The notes under the pieces were generated by a model that made no database searches, was not told the origin of the DNA, and saw only the letters and a program-made list of their open reading frames with translations. This document shows, piece by piece, positions 1 through 4,745 of a stretch of 5,108 nt of DNA (positions are counted from its first letter, which is position 1; each line of letters begins with the position of its first letter). The position numbers and the translations under genes are program-made. The stretch is from an uncultured Gaiellaceae bacterium (GTDB lineage: Bacteria; Actinomycetota; Thermoleophilia; Gaiellales; Gaiellaceae): the NCBI GenBank assembly GCA_955652075.1, contig CATPAS010000187.1, forward strand, positions 1 to 5,108, in the 5' to 3' direction.

Positions 1-358
1 CTTCGACGCTGCGGGTCAGTTTCGCGTCCAGGGTTACGAACGCGTCTGCCTGCAGCTGAGTGAGTGCGACGTACTCGGCGTTGTAGCTCTGGGCCCATCC
101 GAGTTGATCGGCGAGCTCCCAGGCTCGACGCTGGAGCACGGCGTCTCCGAGGAGCCTGATCCGCATCCGCCGGATGTGGGCGAGGTGGTTGCGCGCGACA
201 TCGGCCTTGGCCTCGCCGCGCTGGACGGCCTCGTGCAGTTCCGACAGCGTTTGGGAACGTAGCAGCGTCGGTGCGAGGAGCTTGTGTTTGTCCGGGACCT
301 CGATGCCCGCGCTCGCCAGGTGGAGCACGGCACTGGAGTCGACTACGAACCTGGTCAA
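1..358 (-). CDS. PIN-domain (VapC-like) ribonuclease, C-terminus cut by window edge
   Basis: Reading from a TTG at 358, 119 residues are visible before the left edge, close to the ~130 aa usual for VapC toxins, so only a short tail is missing. PIN hallmarks: 'RFVVDSSAVLHL' at the N-terminus with D7 as first acidic metal ligand, E40 in 'SQTLSELHEAV', then 'YNAEYVAL' (residues 92-99) and 'FVTLDAKL' with D111. PIN proteins of this type are Mg-dependent RNases, usually toxins neutralised by a VapB partner. The TTG start is chosen because a perfect GGAGG (369-365) sits 6 nt upstream and the next residues match the family start. The position that is commonly Asp in 'YDAxYVAL' is Asn93 here; E95 may supply the carboxylate. 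No antitoxin gene lies upstream, where the neighbour is a divergent VOC gene, so a partner would have to be downstream, outside the window. Family assignment is firm; toxin activity is inferred. Confidence 0.88.
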   Translation of the reverse strand, partial: MTRFVVDSSAVLHLASAGIEVPDKHKLLAPTLLRSQTLSELHEAVQRGEAKADVARNHLAHIRRMRIRLLGDAVLQRRAWELADQLGWAQSYNAEYVALTQLQADAFVTLDAKLTRSVE

Positions 359-521
359 CGGGTACCTCCAGATTGGGTGTAGAGGAACGCCGTAACGTTA
401 GTTGCGCGAATCGTCCGCAGATCGGTGGTGCGTCCTCGTCGTGTTCGAGGTCATGCCGGCACCGTGCTGGGCTAGGGTCTCGACAGCAATCAACTGATTC
501 CCCACTGGAGGTATCTGAACC
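359..521. promoter_or_regulatory. Divergent intergenic region between PIN and VOC genes
   Basis: This 163-bp non-coding spacer must hold the promoters of both flanking genes, which read outward. Both genes have a perfect GGAGG ribosome-binding site inside the identical 9-mer CTGGAGGTA (505-513 for the VOC gene; 371-363 on the minus strand for the PIN gene). An 8-bp palindrome, TAACGTTA, lies at 393-400 and could be a repressor operator. TAGGGT at 473-478 resembles an actinobacterial -10 box and lies about 44 nt before the VOC start, but I see no convincing -35 at the right spacing. Promoter positions are therefore tentative. Confidence 0.4.
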
Positions 522-902
522 GTGCTTGACGTCCAGCGCGTCGACTACATCCGCGTCCCGGTGAGGGACATGGAAAAAGCGAACCACTTCTACGGCGAGG
601 TGCTGGGCCTGAAGCGGAACCCGAACTCGCCGGGCGACGACTGGGTCGAGTACGAGACAGGCAACGTCACGCTCGCGGTGATGACGCCGCACACCCACGA
701 CTTCGAGTTCACGCCGCTGCCGCCAGGCACGATCGCGCTGCGTGTGCCCGACGTGGCGGAGGCAAAGGAGAAGCTCGAGGCGGCTGGCGTAGAGGTCAAC
801 GACATGTGGGACTCCGGCGTCTGCCACGGCGCGGGGTTCAGCGATCCCGACGGCAACCGCATCCTCCTGCACCACCGCTACAAACCCTACGAGCAGAGCT
901 GA
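522..902 (+). CDS. VOC (glyoxalase/bleomycin-resistance/dioxygenase) superfamily protein
   Basis: A 126-residue single-domain VOC protein. It shows the two beta-alpha-beta-beta-beta halves of the fold: first half 'DYIRVPVRDMEKANHFYGEVLG' (residues 8-29) and second half from 'GTIALRVPDVAEAKEKLEAAG' (69-89) to 'GFSDPDGNRILLHH' (105-118). The 'F-Y-x-x-V-L-G-L' and 'D-P-D-G-N' signatures are clear. GTG at 522 is the start because GGAGG (507-511) stands 10 nt upstream and the fold begins at once. Classical members bind a divalent metal through His/Gln and Glu. Here the usual beta-1 His position is occupied by the 'DYIR' stretch, and the usual Glu after 'DPDGN' is Leu115/Leu116, followed by His117-His118. 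The metal site therefore looks altered, and lactoylglutathione-lyase activity should not be assumed. Substrate unknown. It is divergent from the PIN gene and followed 40 bp later by a pseudogene fragment. Confidence 0.88.
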   Translation: MLDVQRVDYIRVPVRDMEKANHFYGEVLGLKRNPNSPGDDWVEYETGNVTLAVMTPHTHDFEFTPLPPGTIALRVPDVAEAKEKLEAAGVEVNDMWDSGVCHGAGFSDPDGNRILLHHRYKPYEQS

Positions 903-907
903 CGCAC

Positions 908-923
908 CGGCCGCACGCGGCCG
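908..923 (+). other. GC-rich hairpin just after the VOC stop codon
   Basis: CGGCCGC (908-914) and GCGGCCG (917-923) are exact inverted repeats, giving a six-pair stem with a four-base loop, or seven pairs if the loop is forced to two bases. It starts 5 bp after the VOC stop. No T-tract follows, so it is not a canonical intrinsic terminator. It could act as a weak terminator or 3' mRNA stabiliser, or be chance in GC-rich DNA. Confidence 0.3.
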
Positions 924-942
924 CCGGAGCAGGCAGTGGCGC

Positions 943-1190
943 ATGACGGTCGCGTCTCGATCGACGAGACTGCATCGTGTGCAGCCGCCCGAAGTCAGCT
1001 ACGCCCGCAGCGGCGACGTTGCGATCGCCTACCAGATCGTCGGCGAGGGTTCTCCCGACATCGTCTTTGTGCGTGGTCTGACCGGAGATCTGCTTTCGAC
1101 GTGGGAGCAGCCGCTGGATCGCGGCCTCGGCGTGTCGTTCTCCACCCCGATCAGTCGTCTGGCCGGAGCGGCGGACCGACGTTGACTTGA
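943..1190 (+). pseudogene. Truncated, probably frameshifted N-terminal remnant of an alpha/beta hydrolase (cyclase/LuxR-linked type)
   Basis: From ATG 943, residues 15-54 ('QPPEVSYARSGDVAIAYQ', then 'DIVFVRGLTGDLLSTWEQPL') match the characteristic start of alpha/beta-hydrolase proteins that are often fused to adenylate/guanylate cyclase or LuxR modules. In that family the next segment reads like 'xxRVVLFDxRGxGxSD'. Here the frame instead continues with unrelated residues and stops at 1185. A neighbouring frame carries 'RRVVLHPDQSSGRSGGP' (about 1125-1176) and stops at 1190. It resembles the missing strand and nucleophile-proximal loop, pointing to a single-base indel around 1105-1130. Even in that frame the catalytic Ser, acid and His regions are absent, and the end runs 35-40 bp into the convergent cupin gene. 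A weak GGAG (926-929) lies 13 nt upstream of the ATG. Family resemblance is from memory; decay is inferred. Confidence 0.6.
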
Positions 1191-1645
1191 CCATGAGCCC
1201 GGAAGATGGCTTCCAACTGCTCGGGTGACGGCCGTGGTGTCTCGCTCGGCGGAAGTGTCGGCGACGTCGCCGGCACCGAGCCGTCTCGTACCATTCGCTC
1301 GAGCCCCGCCGGCGTGCTGAGCACAAGCACCCGCGCCGTCTCCGTGTCGACGCGGAACGTGTGCGCGACCCCCATCGGCACGACGGCCGCCGCACCCGCC
1401 GTCAGTTCGAACCGCTGCTCGCCGGCCTGAACGCTCAGCCGTCCCTCCTGCACGATGTAACTCTCGTCCTGCGGATGCGTGTGAAGCGGCGGCGACGCGT
1501 GGCGCGGAAACAGGAACTCGATCAACGCGAAGCGCCCGTCGCTCGCCTCGCCCGGCACCTTGACCGTTGCCAGGGTGCCCAGAAACCAGAGCTGCTCACC
1601 CTTCCCGGATCCTGACCAGGTTGCCGACGCGCTCACCTCCCCCAT
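1151..1645 (-). CDS. Cupin domain protein (quercetinase-like single cupin)
   Basis: A 164-residue protein with one complete cupin barrel. Motif 1 is 'PPLHTHPQDESYIVQEG' (residues 52-68), giving metal ligands H55, H57 and E61 at canonical spacing. Motif 2 is 'GAAAVVPMGVAH' (84-95), with the fourth ligand H95. The N-terminal 'EQLWFLGTLATVKV' and C-terminal 'HGQVNVGPPL' match a common family of small cupins annotated as quercetin dioxygenase-like, but the substrate cannot be read from sequence. All four ligands are present, so metal binding is likely. The ATG at 1645 is 26 bp after the stop of the upstream flavoenzyme and has no good upstream ribosome-binding site. A purine-rich GGGGGAGG lies just inside the gene, so the start could be the GTG at 1636. 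It is the last gene of the minus-strand run, and its 3' end overlaps the plus-strand hydrolase remnant. Confidence 0.88.
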   Translation of the reverse strand: MGEVSASATWSGSGKGEQLWFLGTLATVKVPGEASDGRFALIEFLFPRHASPPLHTHPQDESYIVQEGRLSVQAGEQRFELTAGAAAVVPMGVAHTFRVDTETARVLVLSTPAGLERMVRDGSVPATSPTLPPSETPRPSPEQLEAIFRAHGQVNVGPPLRPDD

Positions 1646-1671
1646 TATCCGGCACGCGTCCGGAGCCGAGC

Positions 1672-2805
1672 TCAGCTGCTGAACCAGCGGGCGCCGCGGC
1701 TCGAGCCGAAGTGCTGCTTCTCGGCAACGAGGGCGGCGGAGGGCTCCTGGAACGTGCCGGTCGGCTTCGGTCCCGAGAGGAAGTCCACGTCGACGCGACC
1801 GACTCGACCGGCACCGAACTCGATGTAACAGGAGCCGAGCCCGCCGTACGCGCCAGGCTGCGCGCCGCCGCGCCAACCCGCAATCAGCGACGCCGCGACG
1901 ACGCGCGCTGCTCCCTCGGCGAACACACCAGCCTTCGGAACTCCGATCGTCGCGACGTCCCCGACCGCGTACACGCCCGGAAACCGCGTCTCGAGCGTCT
2001 TCGCATTCACCGGCACATAGCCGTCTTCGGTCATTCCGCTGGCGACGACCACGTCGGGAGCGCGGTGCTTTGGAACGCCGAGGAAGAGGTCATAGGGCAT
2101 CTCGCCGCCATCGTCGAGGACGACGACGTGTCGGTTTGGGTCGAGCGAGCTGACGCGGCGCTCGGGAACGAACTCGATGTCATGCTCGGCGAAGGCGGCA
2201 ACGAGCGCGCGCGACGTATCGGGTGACGGAGGGATCGGACTCCCGAACGGGATGACGAACGAGATCTCGCAATCGTCGCGGACGCCCCGCGCGGAGAGAT
2301 AGTCGTGAAGCAGTAACGCGGCCTCGCTCGGCGCCGGTGGGCACTTGAACGGCGTCCCGCAGACGCCGACGATCGCCCGGCCGTGCGAGAACTTGGGCAG
2401 CAAGGCGCCCAGCCGCTCGGCGCCGGCCACGGAGTAGAACTCGTTGCCACCCTCGGCGAGTCCCGGCGTGGCGTCCAGGTCGTAATCGGCGCCGAGCGCC
2501 ACGATCAGGACGTCGGCCTCATGGACACCGTCGTGGGTGGTCACGCGCCGCGCCTCCGGATCGATCGCGGTGATCGTCTGCTGCAGGAAACGCACCCCGG
2601 GCTTTGCGATGTCACGGTAAGCGAGGCGGACCGCGTCGAGCGTCGTCCGGCCGAACATCACATCGAGCTTCGAGTACCCGAAGATGAACGCATCGTTCTT
2701 GTCGATCAGGATTACGTCGACGTCGTCACCGAGCGCCTCCGACAACAAGGTGGCGAGCTCGAGACCCCCGAAACCCGCCCCGAGTACGACGACCCGAGTT
2801 CCCAT
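1672..2805 (-). CDS. FAD-dependent pyridine nucleotide-disulfide oxidoreductase, SQR/flavocytochrome-c (FCSD)-like
   Basis: A 377-residue two-Rossmann flavoprotein. Visible: the FAD dinucleotide motif 'VVVLGAGFGGLE' (5-16) with D35 ending the second strand; 'VLIVALGA' (99-106); and the second FAD motif 'GVYAVGDVATI' (277-287, D283), followed by 'PKAGVFAEGAAR'. Two cysteines stand where sulfide:quinone oxidoreductases and FCSD place their redox pair: C155 in 'TPFKCPPAPSEAA' and C326 in 'GLGSCYIEFG'. C149 and C179 are also present. Such enzymes pass electrons from sulfide, or sometimes NAD(P)H, via FAD to quinone or cytochrome; the donor here is not determined. There is no signal peptide, so it is cytoplasmic or peripheral to the membrane. 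The ATG at 2805 shares its A with the stop of the upstream cupin (TGATG), and the Rossmann strand follows at once, so translational coupling is likely. It lies between two cupin genes. Confidence 0.85.
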   Translation of the reverse strand: MGTRVVVLGAGFGGLELATLLSEALGDDVDVILIDKNDAFIFGYSKLDVMFGRTTLDAVRLAYRDIAKPGVRFLQQTITAIDPEARRVTTHDGVHEADVLIVALGADYDLDATPGLAEGGNEFYSVAGAERLGALLPKFSHGRAIVGVCGTPFKCPPAPSEAALLLHDYLSARGVRDDCEISFVIPFGSPIPPSPDTSRALVAAFAEHDIEFVPERRVSSLDPNRHVVVLDDGGEMPYDLFLGVPKHRAPDVVVASGMTEDGYVPVNAKTLETRFPGVYAVGDVATIGVPKAGVFAEGAARVVAASLIAGWRGGAQPGAYGGLGSCYIEFGAGRVGRVDVDFLSGPKPTGTFQEPSAALVAEKQHFGSSRGARWFSS

Positions 2806-3350
2806 CAGGCTTCGGGAAGCCAGCCCTCGCGGTACCGAGTCGGTTCGCGTTTGGTGAATGGTGCGTAGGCCTGAAGCTGGTCGGTCGTGTCCTGCTCGAC
2901 GCCCGCGCTGTGGCGCCGCGCGGTCTCGTCCACGGTGTAGCCGCCCCAGTTCGGGCCGGTCGACTGGTCGCGGGCGCCGACCGCGAGCACCACGGAGCGC
3001 GCGTCTCCCGCCCCGACGATGACATGGTTCGTCCCGGCGGGGCAGTGCACGAAGTCCCACTGTCGGAGCGGGCGCTCCTCGCCCTCGACGATCAGCAGCG
3101 CCTCGCCGGCGAGCACGAGGAAGTCCTCCTGGTCGGCCTCCCAGTGGTACATCGCCATGAACTCGCCCGGCTCGAGGACGCTGAGGTTGATGCCTAGCTG
3201 CGAGAAATCTGGCTCACCCTCGAAGTCGCACACGGCGGAGCGCCCCTGCGCGTGGCGCCAGGACGCCTCGCGCGCGTTGAGGACAAACCAGCCGTCGCTT
3301 TTCGGGACGAGTCCATGTTCGGTCGATTCGAGGCGCGACTCGGGAACCAT
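2805..3350 (-). CDS. Cupin domain protein with variant (HxE) metal motif
   Basis: A 181-residue protein starting 'MVPESRLESTEHGLVP', then 'GWFVLNAREASWRH', then one cupin barrel. Motif 1 'AMYHWEADQEDFLVLAG' (66-82) has H69 and E75, but the usual second His is Glu71, so the motif is HxE(x3)E rather than HxH(x3)E. Motif 2 'WDFVHCPAGTNH' (98-109) keeps H109. The C-terminal extension of about 60 residues ('TGPNWGGYTVDETARRH' onward) lies outside the barrel. ATG 3350 is preferred because the family-like sequence begins there; an in-frame TTG at 3386 would add 12 basic residues with no family resemblance. The ribosome-binding site is weak (AGG about 9 nt upstream). Its stop overlaps the flavoenzyme start by one base, so the two are co-translated and probably work together. 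Function unknown: possibly an enzyme or a small-molecule sensor. Metal affinity could differ because of E71. Confidence 0.82.
   Translation of the reverse strand: MVPESRLESTEHGLVPKSDGWFVLNAREASWRHAQGRSAVCDFEGEPDFSQLGINLSVLEPGEFMAMYHWEADQEDFLVLAGEALLIVEGEERPLRQWDFVHCPAGTNHVIVGAGDARSVVLAVGARDQSTGPNWGGYTVDETARRHSAGVEQDTTDQLQAYAPFTKREPTRYREGWLPEA
2808..2821 (-). promoter_or_regulatory. Small hairpin at the cupin/flavoenzyme coupling junction
   Basis: GGCTTC (2808-2813) and GAAGCC (2816-2821) are exact inverted repeats, read on the mRNA as a stem of five pairs with a CCCG loop. It lies within the last codons of the cupin, immediately before the TGATG stop/start of the flavoenzyme, where a ribosome-binding site would be expected. 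Ribosomes finishing the cupin would melt it, which fits translational coupling. The structure is seen; the role is inferred. Confidence 0.35.
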
Positions 3351-3455
3351 CGCCGGGAGCCTGCCGCATCGCCGCGGATGGCGCAACGCCCCTCACGCGA
3401 GACGTCGGTCACTGAGCGGCTCGGGCATTCCAGTCCTTCGTGCATGCCCATTCGG
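3351..3455 (-). other. Spacer between receiver and cupin genes with an inverted repeat
   Basis: The 105-bp gap downstream of the receiver stop holds no convincing gene. GGGCAT (3423-3428) and ATGCCC (3444-3449) form an exact six-base inverted repeat around a 15-base spacer, beginning on the minus strand 7 bp after the receiver stop. It has no T-tract. It could be an operator for a promoter serving the cupin-flavoenzyme-cupin cassette, or a weak 3' hairpin. I could not recognise -10/-35 boxes. Confidence 0.3.
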
Positions 3456-3800
3456 CTAGTCCGACCGAGCGCCACGTTGCGAGAGGGCCGACTGCAGTGC
3501 ATCAGTGAGCTCGGCGAGGCTGAAGGGCTTGCGCAGATACGCGATCGGCTGCAGAGCTTCGGCCTGCCCGCTGGTGGCCTTGTCGATGCTGGCGCTGACG
3601 ATCGGGAGACCAGCGTGCTCGTGGCGCAGTCGTAGGGCGGCCTCGAACGACGTGCGGTAGGCGGGCTCGACGAGGACGACGTCCGGGTTGGGAGTGGGGA
3701 GGTCGTCGAGGAACGCCGCCTCGTGACCGAGGCCCCGCACGACTGCCGCATAGAGCTGCCGAATGTCTTCGTCCGGTTCGATGATCAGGAAAAGAGCCAT
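3456..3800 (-). CDS. Stand-alone response-regulator receiver domain with Glu at the phospho-acceptor position
   Basis: A 114-residue CheY-like protein with no output domain. Beta-1 and the acidic cluster are 'ALFLIIEPDEDIRQLY' (E8, D10); beta-3 is 'NPDVVLVEPAY', where the phosphorylatable Asp is replaced by Glu45; beta-4 'LPIVSAS' supplies the conserved Ser69; and 'AYLRKPFSLAEL' supplies the conserved Lys91 with the cis-Pro92. The fold and switch residues are kept, but Asp to Glu at this site usually prevents phosphorylation and often mimics the active state. The ATG at 3800 puts the beta-1 strand at residue 3 as usual; a GTG at 3806 would add two residues. Both have only weak GAG-type ribosome-binding sites. 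The gene lies 63 bp downstream of the DUF916-like gene and 105 bp upstream of the cupin, so it may be co-transcribed with either, but the link is not shown by the sequence. Confidence 0.82.
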   Translation of the reverse strand: MALFLIIEPDEDIRQLYAAVVRGLGHEAAFLDDLPTPNPDVVLVEPAYRTSFEAALRLRHEHAGLPIVSASIDKATSGQAEALQPIAYLRKPFSLAELTDALQSALSQRGARSD

Positions 3801-3820
3801 GAGCACGTTCTCGTCGACAG

Positions 3821-3835
3821 CCGGATGTTTTCCGG
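3821..3835. other. Short hairpin between DUF916-like and receiver genes
   Basis: CCGGA (3821-3825) and TCCGG (3831-3835) flank a TGTTT loop, forming a five-pair stem-loop 28 bp after the DUF916-like stop on the minus strand. No T-tract follows in either direction, so a terminator function is doubtful. It is the only secondary-structure signal in the 63-bp gap. Confidence 0.22.
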
Positions 3836-3863
3836 GGCCGCGTTCGTATGCGGAGCGAATGAC

Positions 3864-4727
3864 TCAGCGGGGAAACGTGAGCGTCGCGACAGCTACTCGG
3901 AGGATCGATCTGCCTCGGAGCCGCAACTCGGCCCGCCAGGGGCCGCGCGGAAGTTGTTTGTCGAGCCGCACGGTCACGGACCTCGATGCACCCGGAGAGA
4001 GCGGGACTCCGAGCTTGACCGGAAATGGCCCGGCGCGAACCCCGCCCGGGCCATTGCCAAGCGTCAGGGTGCCGCTGACGGCGATCGTGCGCAGGCCGTC
4101 GTTGTGGATCGTCGCGCTGACGAATGGCTGTCCGGATGCCAAGCGCCGCGCGCTGAGCGAGCCGATGATGACAAAACTTGATCTCGCTGCACCGCCGGGC
4201 CCAACCGAGAGGTACATCCGGATCCCGACGCGGTTCGCAAGCCTGACGCCGCCCGATCCCGTTGACGATACCTCGGCCCAGATGACGGCGTACCGCTCGC
4301 CGGACGAGGCGTCCTTAGGCACGCGGATCGTTACCGTTTCGAACGCTCTGGTGCTCGGCTGCAGGCGCACCACCGCCCGACTGATCGAGGTCCAACTCGA
4401 GAGCCCGTTTCGGTTGTGGCCCGGAGAGAAGATGAAACTGCCTTCCCGAACGACGGCGGCGGCAGGATAGACCGCAACTGCTGCGGTCGAATTCGTGCTG
4501 TTGCTGATCTCGATCTGCCGCTTGATGGTCGCCCCCGGTGCTGCTCCGTTGACGATGTAGGAGAGCGCAAGTGGATCGGTGCGCGACGCGCTCGCCGGAA
4601 CGTCGACGATGCGAATCCCGACGCTGCCTGGTTCGGATACCGACCGATTCGAAAGCGCCGCGAAGGCGCTGCTGCCCGGGGTGACGACCCCGGCCAGCAG
4701 CGAAAGCGCAATCAGTACGGCACGCAC
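3864..4727 (-). CDS. Secreted DUF916/WxL-interacting-protein-like protein
   Basis: A 287-residue exported protein. The N-terminus has a typical signal peptide: R2, a hydrophobic core 'AVLIALSLLAGVV' and a likely cleavage at 'SSAFA|AL' (after residue 23). The first beta-sandwich spans about residues 36-178: 'ALSYIVNGAAPGATIKRQIE', 'VYPAAA', 'GLSSWTS', 'GERYAVIWAEV' and 'RVGIRMYLSVGPGG'. It resembles the DUF916 (WxLIP peptidoglycan-binding) domain in its actinobacterial form. A second Ig-like region (about 180-286) has 'SATIHNDGLRTIAVSGTLTL', 'GPGGVRAGPFPVKLG' and 'LPRGPWRAELRL' and ends 'ATLTFPR'. No C-terminal transmembrane helix or LPXTG follows, although this fold often precedes an anchor. 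The GTG start at 4727 has AAAGG 11 nt upstream and lies 18 bp after the WxL-like gene, so one operon is likely. Probable role: an envelope partner of the WxL-like protein, by analogy with Firmicutes WxL clusters. Confidence 0.78.
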   Translation of the reverse strand: MRAVLIALSLLAGVVTPGSSAFAALSNRSVSEPGSVGIRIVDVPASASRTDPLALSYIVNGAAPGATIKRQIEISNSTNSTAAVAVYPAAAVVREGSFIFSPGHNRNGLSSWTSISRAVVRLQPSTRAFETVTIRVPKDASSGERYAVIWAEVSSTGSGGVRLANRVGIRMYLSVGPGGAARSSFVIIGSLSARRLASGQPFVSATIHNDGLRTIAVSGTLTLGNGPGGVRAGPFPVKLGVPLSPGASRSVTVRLDKQLPRGPWRAELRLRGRSILRVAVATLTFPR

Positions 4728-4745
4728 CGGTACGCTCGCCTTTGG

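Noticed and set aside
34..333. 99-residue minus-strand frame inside the PIN gene
   Set aside because: It is a shifted reading of the PIN coding sequence; its translation is Ser/Arg/Thr-rich without motifs.
1644..1649. GATAAT on the minus strand as a -10 box for the last cupin
   Set aside because: It would put the transcript start inside the coding region and there is no -35 at 16-18 bp; the gene is more simply co-transcribed from upstream.
1646..1876. N-terminal extension of the last cupin upstream to about 1876
   Set aside because: That stretch overlaps the flavoenzyme C-terminus in another frame and translates to Arg-rich sequence with no cupin-family resemblance.
1672..2226. Long plus-strand open frames opposite the flavoenzyme (for example 1567-2226 and 2383-2868)
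   Set aside because: They are antisense to a clearly recognisable Rossmann flavoprotein, give Arg/Ala-rich low-complexity translations with no motifs, and reflect high GC content.
2806..3060. N-terminal extension of the flavoenzyme upstream to about 3060
   Set aside because: The FAD-binding strand begins right at ATG 2805, and the extension is the out-of-frame reading of the well-matched cupin gene.
3351..3386. TTG start at 3386 for the variant cupin
   Set aside because: It adds 12 basic residues unlike the family N-terminus, and the purine stretch lies too close to the TTG; ATG 3350 fits better, though not proven.
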